A stretch of 64,000 nt of DNA from CAWICD01 sp052267165 (GCA_052267165.1 JBKQHO010000036.1:1-64000); one strand, 5' to 3'; positions 12,428 to 21,805 are shown, counted from the first letter of the stretch. Numbers and translations: made by a program. Notes: generated by a model from the letters alone, not told the origin.

Positions 12428-12575
12428 CAATCGTTGTGCGCGCCCTCACGCTGCAGCGTGCGGCCTGAGCGGCGTTCTCGCCCGCGATGGCTCGCTCGTG
12501 GGCCGAAACTCGGCCCGTCGCCTGAACTCCAGCGCCCGCCGATAGCCGGACGGATCACCCCGCGGCGTCGTTCGC
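12428..12575 (-). mobile_element. Miniature relic of the TnpB element (ends only)
   Basis: This intergenic stretch shares its right side with two TnpB relics in the island (53395-53500 and 57875-57980): ATCGTTGTGCGCGCCCTC, a short palindrome (CACGC-TGCA-GCGTG, 12447-12460), and GGGCCGAGTTTCGGCCC-type hairpin sequence. Its left side matches 58395-58450 (CCGCCGATAGCCGGACGG). The coding middle is missing, so it looks like an internal-deletion derivative of the same IS605/IS1341-like element. No transposase is encoded here. Confidence 0.55.
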
Positions 12576-12616
12576 TCCATCCCCACTGCCGTGAGGGCGC
12601 GGCGACATGACTGCCT

Positions 12617-13345
12617 TCAGACTCCCAGATAGGCGCGCTGCACGGCGGGATCGTCGAGCAGGCTGCGGGCGGGTCCGGCGAGCGTTATCCGGCCTGTCTC
12701 CAAGACGTAGGCGCGCTGCGCGAACTCGAGCGCGGTCTGCACGTCCTGCTCGACCATCAGTATCGCCACGCCTTCACCGTTGATCTGCTTGAGAATCTCG
12801 AGCAGCTGGTCGACGATGACCGGAGCAAGCCCGAGCGACATCTCGTCGATCAGCAACACTTTCGGGCGCGCCATCAAGCCGCGCGCGATCGCGACTTGCT
12901 GCTGCTCGCCGCCCGACAGCCGGCCGGCCAAAAAGTCGTAGCGCTCGCGCAGGCGCGGCAAGAGCTCGAGAATTCGCTCGAGATCGCTTTTCACGTCCTT
13001 ATCCGTGCGCAGGTACGCGCCCATCAGCAGATTCTCTTCGACCGTCAGCGAGCCGAACAGGCGCCGGCCTTGCGGAACTTGCACGACGCCCGCTCGCACG
13101 ATCGCGTCGGAAGCCACGTTCGTCAAGTCGAGCGCGCCGAAGCGCACGCGCCCGCCGCGCAGACGCACGAGCCCGCTGAGCGCGCCGAGCAGCGACGACT
13201 TTCCGGCGCCGTTCGAGCCGATCAGCGCGACGATCTCGCGCTCGCCAACCTCGAGCGAGACGTCCCACAACACCTGTGTGTCGCCGTAGCGCGCGCCCAA
13301 GCCTTCGACGACGAGCTTGCGCTCCGGCGCGCCGTCCCGCGCCAT
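12617..13345 (-). CDS. livF: Branched-chain amino acid ABC transporter ATPase LivF
   Basis: The 242-residue ATPase is one of two NBDs of a Liv-type importer. It shows Walker A GSNGAGKSS near residue 38, the ABC signature LSGGEQQQVAIARGL, Walker B VLLIDEMSLGL and the H-loop region LMVEQDVQTAL typical of LivF. Its ATG overlaps the stop of livG (ATGA at 13342-13345), showing tight coupling. It is the last gene of the liv operon. Substrates could be Leu/Ile/Val or other amino acids or amides; the family alone does not decide this. Confidence 0.93.
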   Translation of the reverse strand: MARDGAPERKLVVEGLGARYGDTQVLWDVSLEVGEREIVALIGSNGAGKSSLLGALSGLVRLRGGRVRFGALDLTNVASDAIVRAGVVQVPQGRRLFGSLTVEENLLMGAYLRTDKDVKSDLERILELLPRLRERYDFLAGRLSGGEQQQVAIARGLMARPKVLLIDEMSLGLAPVIVDQLLEILKQINGEGVAILMVEQDVQTALEFAQRAYVLETGRITLAGPARSLLDDPAVQRAYLGV

Positions 13346-14160
13346 CAGTGCGCTCCGGGAGGCTGCATCGCCTGGGCTTCCTCCCGCTCGCGCTCGATCT
13401 CGCCGAGCGCCCTGCGGCGCTGCGCGTAGCGCGAGCCCAAGTAGGCTTCGATCACGGCCGGCGAGGCGACCACCTCGGTCGGCGCGCCTTCGGCGATCTT
13501 CTTCCCTTCGGCGAGCACGACGACGTGCGTCGAGATCGACATGATCGCCTTCATCAGATGCTCGACGACCATCAGCGTGACGCCGCGCGCGTTGATCGCG
13601 CGCAGCAGCGCGAGCGCTTCGTCGACTTCGGTCGCGTTGAGGCCGGCCATCACTTCGTCGAGCAGCAGCACGTCGGGATCGAGCGCCAGCGCTTTGGCGA
13701 CTTCCAAGCGCTTGCGATCGGGAATCGTCAGGTCGCTCGCGGGCCGGTCGGCGACGCGCGCCAAGCCGACGATCTCGAGCAGTTCGCCCGCGCGCTCGAA
13801 CGCTTCGCCCGTCGCATGCCGGTCACGCCCATACATCGAGCCGACCGCGACGTTCTCGCGCACCGTCAGGCTCGCGAACGGCTTGACGATCTGAAACGTG
13901 CGAGCGATCCCGAGCCGGCAGACGGCGTACAGCGGAACCTCGGCCACGTTGCGCCCGCGAAACTCGACGCACCCTTTTGACGGCTTGAGCACGCCCGAGA
14001 TGACGTTCATCAACGTGGTCTTACCGCTGCCGTTGGGTCCGATCAAGCCGACGACGGCTCCCTTTACGACGTCGAAGCTCACGTCGTCGAGCGCCTGCAG
14101 GCCGCCGAAGCGAACGCCGACTCGCTGGATGTGCAGAAACTCCGCGCCGTCCACCGCCAT
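13345..14160 (-). CDS. livG: Branched-chain amino acid ABC transporter ATPase LivG
   Basis: The 271-residue NBD has Walker A GPNGSGKTT, the long LivG-type insertion with ARTFQIVKPF, and Walker B VLLLDEVMAGLN. The signature motif is the divergent LTIPDRKRLEVAKAL instead of LSGGQ, which is common in LivG proteins. A C-terminal tail of about 25 residues (RRRALGEIEREREEA) is charged and extends past the usual end. Its ATG overlaps the livM stop (ATGA), and its stop overlaps the livF start. The frame runs far upstream of 14160, but that is the shadow of livM. Confidence 0.92.
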   Translation of the reverse strand: MAVDGAEFLHIQRVGVRFGGLQALDDVSFDVVKGAVVGLIGPNGSGKTTLMNVISGVLKPSKGCVEFRGRNVAEVPLYAVCRLGIARTFQIVKPFASLTVRENVAVGSMYGRDRHATGEAFERAGELLEIVGLARVADRPASDLTIPDRKRLEVAKALALDPDVLLLDEVMAGLNATEVDEALALLRAINARGVTLMVVEHLMKAIMSISTHVVVLAEGKKIAEGAPTEVVASPAVIEAYLGSRYAQRRRALGEIEREREEAQAMQPPGAH

Positions 14161-15152
14161 CAGACGCGATAGGCCGTCAGCGACTGCACGAACCCGCGCC
14201 AGCCGCCACGCAAATTGCGTAGATAGAGCAAGCCTCGCGGCAAGAACAGCACGACGAGCACGATGACCGCGCCGAAGAACAGCGTGTGAATCTGCGGGAA
14301 GTGACTCCAGAGCGTCTCGTTGACGGCGGTCAACAGAAAGGCTCCGACCAACGGCCCCGCCGCCGTTCCCACGCCGCCGAGAATAGCCATAACGATCGGA
14401 AAGACGTTGTCGTCGATCGCGAAAGCCGTCGCCGGATCGATGAAACCGTTCGAGAACGCGAAGACGGCGCCCGCAGCCGCCGCCATCATTCCGCTGATCG
14501 CCCAAGCGGCGATCTTGTAGCGGGTCGGATCGACCCCGAGCACCGCCGCAGCATCCTCGTTCTCGCGAATCGCGACGAGCGCGTAACCGAACTTCGAGCG
14601 AGCGATCAGCCAGGTCGCGCCCAAGCTCACCGCACAGACCAGCCACATCGCGTAATAGTATTGCGCGAACCACTCCGCTTGGCGCAGCGTGACGCCGCTG
14701 CCGCCGCCGAGCGCGTCGAGGTTGGCGACGATCTCTTGGACCGCGAGCGCGATGCCGAGCGTCGCGATCCCGAAATAGTGGCCGCGCAAGCGCAGGATCG
14801 GCAGACCGAGCACGACCGCGAACGCGGCCGCGACGACGAGCGCCGGCGGAATGGCGAGCCAGACGTTCTCGACGCCGTGCTCGGCGAGGAATGCGCTGGT
14901 GTACGCGCCCAATCCGAAATAGACGACGTTGCCGAAGCTGACGTACCCGGTGTAGCCGCCGATGATGTTCCAGCCCAAGGCCATCGCCGAGAACATGAAG
15001 ATGCCGCGGAAGAGGTTCTCGTAGTAACCGTTGTGGAGCAACGGAATCGCGAGCAACGCGAGCAGCAGCGCGCAGCAGAGCCCGAACGCGAGCGGGCTTC
15101 CGGTAATCCCGCCCAACCCTCCCTTGCGTCCCGTCCCCGCGGCTCCGAGCAC
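14160..15152 (-). CDS. livM: Branched-chain amino acid ABC transporter permease LivM
   Basis: The 330-residue inner-membrane permease has eight to ten hydrophobic segments and the LivM consensus GYTGYVSFGNVVYFGLGAYT near residue 65-85 and GVDPTRYKIAAWAISGMMA near 215. The GTG start at 15152 shares one base with the livH TAG, and the TGA overlaps the livG ATG. It forms the membrane channel with LivH and uses LivG and LivF for energy. Confidence 0.92.
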   Translation of the reverse strand: MLGAAGTGRKGGLGGITGSPLAFGLCCALLLALLAIPLLHNGYYENLFRGIFMFSAMALGWNIIGGYTGYVSFGNVVYFGLGAYTSAFLAEHGVENVWLAIPPALVVAAAFAVVLGLPILRLRGHYFGIATLGIALAVQEIVANLDALGGGSGVTLRQAEWFAQYYYAMWLVCAVSLGATWLIARSKFGYALVAIRENEDAAAVLGVDPTRYKIAAWAISGMMAAAAGAVFAFSNGFIDPATAFAIDDNVFPIVMAILGGVGTAAGPLVGAFLLTAVNETLWSHFPQIHTLFFGAVIVLVVLFLPRGLLYLRNLRGGWRGFVQSLTAYRV

Positions 15153-16018
15153 TACGCCGTTGCCTTTCCGAGAATGCCGCGCGGGCGCAGGATGAGCACG
15201 ACGAGCAGCACGCAGAGCGCGACCGCATCCTGTAAGCCGGTGCCGATGAACTGCGAGCCGAGCGCTTCGAGGATCCCGTAGACGAGGCCGCCCACGAGCG
15301 CACCCTCGACGCTGCCCAAGCCGCCGAGCACGCAGACCACGAACGCTTTGATGATGTATGGGTCGCCCATCGAAGGATTGAGGCTCTGCGTCAGGCCGAC
15401 GAGCACGCCGGCCGCGCCTGCGAGCCCGGCGCCGAGCCCGAACACGATCGCGTACAAGTGCGCGACCCGCACGCCGGCGAGCTGCGCGGCGCCGATGTCC
15501 ATCGACGTCGCGCGGATCGCGCGGCCGGTCTTCGAGCGGGTCAGCCAGAGCTGCATCACGCCGGTGATCGCCAGCGCGACCAGCAGCGTCCAGAACTTCA
15601 CCCACGGCACCGTCACCGGTCCGAGCGCAAAGTTCGCTCCGATGTAGGAAGGCGTCACGGCGCGTTCGTCGCCGTGGAAGACGAGCAGCGCCAGATTCAC
15701 CAGCAGCAGCGACAACCCGAAGGTCAGCAAGAAGGTCGTCAGGATCGGGGCCCGCACGACGAAGTTGATGACGAAACGCTGCACGCAATAGCCGAACGCG
15801 AACAGGACCACGAACGCGAGCGGCACGCTGAGGAACGGATCAACGTGCCAGCTCGTGAACAGGAAGTACGAGAGATATGCTCCCAGCATCAAGAACGCGC
15901 CGTGCGCGAGGTTGATGATGTTCATGATCCCCCAGACCAGGCTGAACCCTAGCGCCACCACGGCGAGGATCCCGCCCGCTAGCAGCCCGTTGACCAAGAT
16001 CTGAAGGAAGAGGTCCAA
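15152..16018 (-). CDS. livH: Branched-chain amino acid ABC transporter permease LivH
   Basis: The 288-residue permease starts with LVNGLLAGGILAVVALGFSL and WGIMNIINLAHGAFLMLGAY, the diagnostic N-terminus of LivH. It also has the EAA-like loop SKTGRAIRATSMDIGAAQLAGV. The TTG start at 16018 follows AAGGTCTCG and comes seven bases after the stop of the binding-protein gene. At least seven transmembrane segments are evident. It is the partner of LivM. Confidence 0.92.
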   Translation of the reverse strand: MDLFLQILVNGLLAGGILAVVALGFSLVWGIMNIINLAHGAFLMLGAYLSYFLFTSWHVDPFLSVPLAFVVLFAFGYCVQRFVINFVVRAPILTTFLLTFGLSLLLVNLALLVFHGDERAVTPSYIGANFALGPVTVPWVKFWTLLVALAITGVMQLWLTRSKTGRAIRATSMDIGAAQLAGVRVAHLYAIVFGLGAGLAGAAGVLVGLTQSLNPSMGDPYIIKAFVVCVLGGLGSVEGALVGGLVYGILEALGSQFIGTGLQDAVALCVLLVVLILRPRGILGKATA

Positions 16019-16025
16019 CGAGACC

Positions 16026-17249
16026 TTAGCGTTTCGACCAATCGGGCGTGGGATATTCGGGCGTGCCGTCGGCGACGACGCGCGGCCAGACCGTCACGAG
16101 CTCACCGTTCTGGATTTGGTTGACGGCCATCGGCTTAAACATGTTGATGCCGCGCTCGTCGAACTTGAGCAAACCGTAGAACGTTATCACGTCGAGAGCG
16201 GAGAGCGCGTCGCGCACCTTCTGAGGATCGAGCGAGCCCGCTTGCTGGATGGCGTATTGGAACGCCAGACAGCCGGCCGCGGATTCCGCGTTGTGATAGT
16301 CGGGCGCGTGGCCGTATTTCGCTTCGAACGCCTTGGCAAACTCCTGCGAGTTCGATATGAAACCCGGAGCGCCGTTGTATTTGGCCGTCACCGACCACTG
16401 CGTGCCGCCGAAGACGTAGTCGGCGTCCTTGCCGAGCGACTTGCGGAAGTCCGGCGTGTCGGGTCCGACCGAATAGGCATAGGCCTTTGCCAGAACGTTC
16501 TGCTCTTTGAAGCCCTTCTGCAGCAAGAGCGCGTCCTGCAAGTGCCCTCCGTTGAGGATCAAGTCCGGATTGGCGGCCTTGATCGCGCTGACCACGCCCG
16601 AAACATCGGTCGTGTCGGCCGGATACTTGTTGTTGTAGACGATCGAGAGACCGTGGGCCTGCGCATAGTCCGCGGCGCCTCCCGCAACCTCGAGCGAAAA
16701 GAGGTCGTTGGCCGCGACGACGGCCACCGTCTTCGGCGCGGGCTTGAGGTGCAGGGCCATATCGACCACGCCTTCGAGGTAGCGCTTCGCCGGCGACAGG
16801 ACCGCGAACGTGTACTTGTAGCCTTGGTTGAAGATCTTTTCCGACGCGCCGTTCGACTCGACCATGGGAACCTTGTAGCGCTCGACGACGGCAGCGGCGG
16901 CGAACGAAGTCGCTGAGCCATATGGCCCAAGGATGAAATTCACGTGATCTTCGTTGATGAACTTCTCGATGAGCCGGGCCGAGGTCTGTGCGTTCGACTC
17001 GTCGTCGGCGTACTTGATGTCGACCTGATAGGCCTTACCCCCGACCTTGATTCCTCCGTGCGAATTGACGTAGTCCTTCCAAAAATCGTAGCCTTCCTTG
17101 GTCAGGGTCCCTTCGCGCGCGTCGCGACCCGTGGACGCGAGCGCCGCGCCGAAGACGATCGTGTCGCCGTCGGCGCGCCCGGCCGACGGCACCAGTGAGA
17201 ATGACGTCGCCGCTAGCGCAACGGCAAGAAAAAGACGGATAAACCGCAC
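16026..17249 (-). CDS. Amino-acid/amide ABC transporter substrate-binding protein (LivJ/LivK type)
   Basis: The 407-residue periplasmic binding protein has an N-terminal signal peptide (FIRLFLAVALAATSFSLVPS, cleavage near AGRA-D). A type-I periplasmic-binding fold follows with GAALASTGRDAREGTLTKEG, ADDESNAQTSARLIEKFI and LGPYGSATSFAAAAVVE, which form the ligand pocket in LivJ-like proteins. The GTG start at 17249 is fixed by GGAGGATG nine bases upstream. It heads the five-gene liv operon and may be co-transcribed with trp, since only 77 bp separate it from trpA. The ligand cannot be read from sequence. Confidence 0.9.
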   Translation of the reverse strand: MRFIRLFLAVALAATSFSLVPSAGRADGDTIVFGAALASTGRDAREGTLTKEGYDFWKDYVNSHGGIKVGGKAYQVDIKYADDESNAQTSARLIEKFINEDHVNFILGPYGSATSFAAAAVVERYKVPMVESNGASEKIFNQGYKYTFAVLSPAKRYLEGVVDMALHLKPAPKTVAVVAANDLFSLEVAGGAADYAQAHGLSIVYNNKYPADTTDVSGVVSAIKAANPDLILNGGHLQDALLLQKGFKEQNVLAKAYAYSVGPDTPDFRKSLGKDADYVFGGTQWSVTAKYNGAPGFISNSQEFAKAFEAKYGHAPDYHNAESAAGCLAFQYAIQQAGSLDPQKVRDALSALDVITFYGLLKFDERGINMFKPMAVNQIQNGELVTVWPRVVADGTPEYPTPDWSKR

Positions 17250-17326
17250 GTAGCATCCTCCATCAGAAACTCGAGAGGTCTACGAGAAAGGCCGGTTCGG
17301 CGCCCGCTGCGGAGTGAAAATATTTA

Positions 17327-18154
17327 TTAGCAAACGCGCTTCGTTCCGCCGGCAAGTCCGCGCAGGAACGCGTGGGCCCGCTCGGCGGCCGCGACGCCGC
17401 GGGTCCCGGCATATGCGTCGACCAGCGCGCTGCCGACGATGGCGCCGTCAGCCAGCTCGCAGGCTCGTCGAACCTGCTCGGCGCGCGAGATGCCGAATCC
17501 GACCGCGATGGGTCCGCTGCCGGCTTGCCGCAGCTGCGCGATCCGCTCGCCGATCCAGCTGAAGTCGGGCTCGTTCGAGGCGCTGGTGACCCCGAGCCGT
17601 GAGACCAGGTAGAGAAAACCCTCGCTGCAACGGGCGATTGCCGTGGCACGCGCCGGCGGCGTCGTCGGCGCGACCAGCAAGGGCAGCGCCAGTCCGCGCG
17701 GCGCGAACGCGGCGCGTATCTCGCCCGTCTCTTCGAGCGGAACGTCGGGCACGATCGCTCCGCACGCGCCGGCCGCCACCAGCGCCTCGGCGAAGCGCTC
17801 GAGCCCGTATTGCACGATCGGGTTGACGTAGGTGAACAGCAGGATCGGCGGCGCGCCGCGCTCGTGCGAGCCGCGAGCCAGCGCCAGCGCGTCGTCGACG
17901 GTCGTCCCCGCGTCGAGCGCGCGCTTGGCGGCGGCCGCGATCGTGGGTCCGTCGGCCAGCGGATCGCCGTACGGAATGCCGAGCTCGATGACGTCCGCAC
18001 CCGCCGGCCCGAGCCCGTCGAGAACGAGCGCCGTCGTCGCGGCGTCGGGATCGCCGGCGCAGATGTAGGGAACGAGCGCACCGCGTCCGGCCGCTTGCGC
18101 GCGGCGGAACGCTTCCGCAAGCCGGCCCAGGCCCGTCGTCAACGTCTCAGGCAT
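17327..18154 (-). CDS. trpA: Tryptophan synthase alpha chain
   Basis: TrpA cleaves indole-3-glycerol phosphate to indole and glyceraldehyde-3-phosphate and passes indole to TrpB through a tunnel. The 275-residue TIM barrel shows VPYICAGDPD, the catalytic Glu in DVIELGIPYGDPLADGP, ILLFTYVNP with the catalytic-loop region, GAIVPDVPLEE and GFGIS near the phosphate site. The ATG at 18154 overlaps trpB by eight bases. Two consecutive stops (TAA TAA) end the operon's last trp gene. Confidence 0.95.
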   Translation of the reverse strand: MPETLTTGLGRLAEAFRRAQAAGRGALVPYICAGDPDAATTALVLDGLGPAGADVIELGIPYGDPLADGPTIAAAAKRALDAGTTVDDALALARGSHERGAPPILLFTYVNPIVQYGLERFAEALVAAGACGAIVPDVPLEETGEIRAAFAPRGLALPLLVAPTTPPARATAIARCSEGFLYLVSRLGVTSASNEPDFSWIGERIAQLRQAGSGPIAVGFGISRAEQVRRACELADGAIVGSALVDAYAGTRGVAAAERAHAFLRGLAGGTKRVC

Positions 18155-19352
18155 ACGCGCCGGCCGCCTCCTCCGCCTCGAGGGCGGCGACTTGGCGCGT
18201 GTCCTTCTCGCCGCGCCCGCTCAGGCAGACCAGCACGAGGCCCTCGCGGCCGCGCTCGCGCGCGAGCTTGCGCGCGAACGAGAGCGCGTGCGCCGACTCG
18301 AGCGCGGGCACGATCCCCTCGCGTTCGGCGCAGCGGTGGAACGCCGCCAGCGCCTCTTCGTCGGTCGCCGCGACGTACGTGGCCCGTCCGCTCTCCTTGA
18401 GGAAGGCGTGCTCGGGCCCGACGCCGGGGTAGTCGAGCCCGGCGCTGATCGAGTGCGTGTTGCGAACTTGGCCTTCGGGGCTTTGCAGCAGATACGAGCG
18501 CGAGCCGTGCAGGACCCCGACGGTGCCCGCGTTGAGCGAGGCGGCCGTGTCGACCGCTTCGAGCCCGTGGCCCGCGGCTTCGACGCCCCACAAGCGCACC
18601 TCCGGATCGTCGACGAAGCCGGTGAAGATGCCCATCGCGTTGCTGCCGCCGCCGACGCACGCCACGACGTCGCTGGGCAGCCGGCCGTACCGTTCCAAGA
18701 GCTGTGCGCGCGACTCGAGCCCGATGATCTTTTGGAATTCGCGCACCATGTACGGATAGGGATGCGCGCCGACCACGCTGCCGATGACGTAGAACGTGTC
18801 CTCGACGCGGGCGGCCCACTCGCGGAAGGCTTCGTTGGTCGCGTCCTTGAGCGTCTGCGTTCCGCTCGTCACCGGGTGGACCCGCGCGCCCAGGAGCCGC
18901 ATGGTATAGACGTTGAGCGACTGCCGCTCGACGTCGTGCGCGCCCATGTACACGTCGACCGGAATGCCAAGCTTGGCTCCGATCGTCGCGGTCGCGACGC
19001 CGTGCTGTCCGGCGCCCGTCTCGGCGATGATGCGGCGCTTGCCCATGCGCAGCGCGAGCAGACCTTGGCCGACCGTGTTGTTGATCTTGTGCGCGCCCGT
19101 GTGATTGAGATCTTCCCGCTTGAGCACCAGCGGAGCTGCGCCGGGGTCGTCGCTGAAGCGCGGCGCCTCCATCACGGGCGAGGGGCGTCCAACGAAGTCC
19201 CGCAAGAGCGTATGGTACTCGTCCCAGAAGGCCAGGTCGGCGAAGGCCGCCTCCATTCCGCGTTCGAGCTCGGCCAGCGCTTCGACCAGCACCTCCGGCA
19301 CGAACTTGCCGCCGAACGTTCCGAAATAGCCTCGCTCGTCAGGCTTGTGCAT
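18147..19352 (-). CDS. trpB: Tryptophan synthase beta chain
   Basis: The PLP enzyme condenses indole with serine to give tryptophan. At 401 residues it has the usual length. It contains FGGKFVPEVL at the N-terminus, LKREDLNHTGAHKINN with the PLP-binding Lys, AETGAGQHGVATA, the phosphate-binding GGGSNAMG and the C-terminal VCLSGRGEKD. It overlaps trpF by 14 bases upstream and trpA by eight downstream, so the three are co-translated. It is the TrpB1 type, not the TrpB2 type. Confidence 0.96.
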   Translation of the reverse strand: MHKPDERGYFGTFGGKFVPEVLVEALAELERGMEAAFADLAFWDEYHTLLRDFVGRPSPVMEAPRFSDDPGAAPLVLKREDLNHTGAHKINNTVGQGLLALRMGKRRIIAETGAGQHGVATATIGAKLGIPVDVYMGAHDVERQSLNVYTMRLLGARVHPVTSGTQTLKDATNEAFREWAARVEDTFYVIGSVVGAHPYPYMVREFQKIIGLESRAQLLERYGRLPSDVVACVGGGSNAMGIFTGFVDDPEVRLWGVEAAGHGLEAVDTAASLNAGTVGVLHGSRSYLLQSPEGQVRNTHSISAGLDYPGVGPEHAFLKESGRATYVAATDEEALAAFHRCAEREGIVPALESAHALSFARKLARERGREGLVLVCLSGRGEKDTRQVAALEAEEAAGAYA

Positions 19353-19989
19353 CGGCCTCCCTCACCGCGCGCACGAAGGCACGCATCTTCTCGACGTCTT
19401 TGCGGCCGCCCGTTTCGACGCCGCTGCGCGTGTCGACCGCATACGGGCGCACTTCGCGCACGCACGCCGCGACGTTCTTCGGCGTCAAGCCGCCCGAAAC
19501 CACGACGTCGAGCGTCTTCGCCGCATCCGCCACGATCCGCCACGGAAACGTCTTGCCGGTCCCACCGGGTCGCTCGACCGTGCCCGAATCCACCATCAGC
19601 ATGCCGTCGCGATAGGTCCGTGCCAGCGAACGCAGCAGCCTCTCGGGATCGCCCGCCACCGCCTCGCTCGCGCGAACGACCTTCACGAAGGGCAAGCCCG
19701 TCGAGCGGCACAGCTCGACCGGCTCGTCGCCGTGAAACTGCAGCGTCGCCCGTGGAAGCTCGCGCGCGATCGCCGCGAGCTCCTCACGCGACGGGTCGAG
19801 CACGACCGCGACGAACTCGACGGCCGGCGGCGTCGCGGCTGCGATCGCGCGAGCTTGCTGCAGCGTCACGCGCCGTTCGCTCGGCGCAAGGATCACGCCG
19901 ACCGCGTCCGCGCCCGCTTCGACGGCCAGCGCGACGTCCTGCGGGCTCGTCATGCCGCAGAACTTGATGCGCGTCGGCCGCCCGGTCAC
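19339..19989 (-). CDS. trpF: Phosphoribosylanthranilate isomerase
   Basis: TrpF converts phosphoribosylanthranilate to CdRP. The 216-residue TIM barrel has IKFCGMT with the catalytic Cys near the N-terminus, GVILAPSERRV, LQFHGDE, and VSGGLTPKNVAACV near the phosphate site. The catalytic Asp lies in VDTRSGVE. The GTG start at 19989 overlaps the trpC TGA. The order trpC-trpF-trpB-trpA is the classical one. Confidence 0.94.
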   Translation of the reverse strand: MTGRPTRIKFCGMTSPQDVALAVEAGADAVGVILAPSERRVTLQQARAIAAATPPAVEFVAVVLDPSREELAAIARELPRATLQFHGDEPVELCRSTGLPFVKVVRASEAVAGDPERLLRSLARTYRDGMLMVDSGTVERPGGTGKTFPWRIVADAAKTLDVVVSGGLTPKNVAACVREVRPYAVDTRSGVETGGRKDVEKMRAFVRAVREADAQA

Positions 19990-20786
19990 CTCGGCGTGAC
20001 GGCCGCGCTCTTGAGGCGCTGGACGAACTCGGCAGGATCATCGCTGCGCATCAGCGCCTCGCCGATCAGGAAGCCACGCGCACCGCGCGCGAACAGGTGC
20101 GCGGCGTCTTCGGGTTCGTGCATGCCACTCTCGCTGATCACCAGCGTTCCCGGCGGGACCATCGGCAGCAAGTGTTCGGTGACGCCGAGGTCCGTTTCGA
20201 AGGTCCGCAGGTTCCGGTTGTTGATGCCGACGACCGACGCGCCGATTGCAAGCGCCCGCGTGAGCTCGTCCTCATCGTGCACTTCGACCAGGGTGTCGAG
20301 CTCGAAACGCGCCGCCTCGGCGGTCAGCTCGCGCAGCGTCTCGTCGCCCAGGCCCGCGACGATCAGCAGCACCGCGTCGGCGCCGTAGGCCGCCGCTTGC
20401 GCGATCTGATAGGGCGCGAACAGAAAGTCTTTGCGCAAGATCGGCTTGGTGCTGTGCGTGCGCGCGACCTCGAGGTACGCGAGATCGCCCAGGAAGTGAT
20501 CGGCCTCGGTCAGCACGCTGATCGCATCGACCTCGGCGAGCTGGTAGTTCGCGGCGACGACGGCCGGATCGAAGTTGCGCGCGATCAGTCCGACGGAGGG
20601 CGACGCGCGCTTGATCTCCGCGACGATCGCAGGGCCTCGCGCGTTCCGCAGCGCCGCGGCGAAGGCGCGCCGCTCGCCGCGCCGGGCCAAGCCGCGCTCG
20701 ACCAGCTCCTCGCAGCTCTCGCGCGCTTCGTCCTCCTTGAGCGCGAGCGCCTTGGCGGCGTAGAGTTTCTCCAAGACATCGTTCAT
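19986..20786 (-). CDS. trpC: Indole-3-glycerol phosphate synthase
   Basis: The 266-residue enzyme closes the indole ring from CdRP. Motifs are VAEIKRASPSVGLI (catalytic Lys), AISVLTEADHFLG, KPILRKDFLF (catalytic Lys and Glu region), ADAVLLIVAGL, VGINNRNLRTFE and VISESGM. The ATG at 20786 overlaps the trpD stop (ATGA). The open frame continues well upstream of this start inside trpD, but only from here does it match TrpC. Confidence 0.95.
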   Translation of the reverse strand: MNDVLEKLYAAKALALKEDEARESCEELVERGLARRGERRAFAAALRNARGPAIVAEIKRASPSVGLIARNFDPAVVAANYQLAEVDAISVLTEADHFLGDLAYLEVARTHSTKPILRKDFLFAPYQIAQAAAYGADAVLLIVAGLGDETLRELTAEAARFELDTLVEVHDEDELTRALAIGASVVGINNRNLRTFETDLGVTEHLLPMVPPGTLVISESGMHEPEDAAHLFARGARGFLIGEALMRSDDPAEFVQRLKSAAVTPR

Positions 20787-21805
20787 GCGAACTCCACCTC
20801 GGTCGGACGACGGACGGACTCGAAGACCGCAAGGGCGGCTCCGCCCGTCAGGCACTTGCGCGCCAGCGCAAGCCCCTCGGCAAGTGACGACGCCAGCTCG
20901 GTGACGACCAGGCCGAGCGCGGCGTTGAGGGCGACGACGTCGGCGCGCGGCGAACGCTCGCCCTCGAGAATCGCGCGCAGCGCCGCCGCATTGGCCGGCG
21001 GGTCGCCGCCCGCGATCGACTCGGCCGGCGCCGAGATAGCGAAATCCGAGGGATCGAGCAGCCAGCGCCGCGCGCCGCTCTGCGTGAACTGGTAGACGTG
21101 CGTCGGCGCGTCCCCGGCGATCTCGTCGATCCCGTTGGCCGCGTGGACGACCGCACCCGCCTTCGCGCCGAGCCGCGCGAGCGCTTCGCCCACGAGCTGC
21201 AGGTGCGCTTCGCTCGAGACGCCGATGACCTGGTGGGTCGCGCGCGCCGGATTGGCGAGCGGCCCGAGCACGTTGAAGATCGTGCGAACGCCGAGGTCGC
21301 GCCGCACGGGCGCCACTTCCCGCATGGCCGGATGGTAGAGCTGCGCGAACAGGAAGGCGAAGCGGTCGCGCTCGAGCCCCATGCGCGCGAGCTCGGGCGG
21401 CGCGTCGATCCGGATGCCGCTCGCTTCGAGCACGTCGGCGCTGCCGCAGCGGCTCGAGGCCGCGCGGTTCCCGTGTTTGGCGACGCTGACGCCGCAGCCG
21501 GCGAGCACGAAACCGACCGCGGTCGAGATGTTGATCGTGCCGGCGCCGTCGCCGCCCGTCCCGCAGGTGTCGGCGACCAGCGGCAGCTCGTGTTCGACGT
21601 GCAGCGCGCGAGCTCGCATCGCCTCGGCCGCACCGACCACTTCGGCCGGCGTCTCGCCCTTGGTCGCGAGCGCCGCCAAGAACGCGCCGGCCTGGACCGC
21701 GGACCATTCGGCGTCCATGATCGCGCCGACCGCAAAGGCCATCTGCTCGTCGGTCAGGTCGCGTTTCGCGATCAGCGCCCGCAGGAGCGCCCGAAACTCG
21801 TTCAC
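20783..21805 (-). CDS. trpD: Anthranilate phosphoribosyltransferase
   Basis: TrpD transfers phosphoribose from PRPP to anthranilate. The 340-residue protein has DTCGTGGDGAGTINIST (the PRPP-binding loop), KHGNRAASSRCGSADVLEA, FLFAQLYHPAMREVAPVRRDLGVRT in three parts of the active site, and FNVLGPLANPA. The GTG start at 21805 overlaps the trpG TGA. The protein is a stand-alone TrpD, not fused to TrpG. Confidence 0.95.
   Translation of the reverse strand: MNEFRALLRALIAKRDLTDEQMAFAVGAIMDAEWSAVQAGAFLAALATKGETPAEVVGAAEAMRARALHVEHELPLVADTCGTGGDGAGTINISTAVGFVLAGCGVSVAKHGNRAASSRCGSADVLEASGIRIDAPPELARMGLERDRFAFLFAQLYHPAMREVAPVRRDLGVRTIFNVLGPLANPARATHQVIGVSSEAHLQLVGEALARLGAKAGAVVHAANGIDEIAGDAPTHVYQFTQSGARRWLLDPSDFAISAPAESIAGGDPPANAAALRAILEGERSPRADVVALNAALGLVVTELASSLAEGLALARKCLTGGAALAVFESVRRPTEVEFA

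Noticed and set aside
12129..12449. N-terminal extension of the crotonase gene
   Set aside because: The frame is open but the translation is low-complexity and unlike the family; GC bias alone keeps it open.
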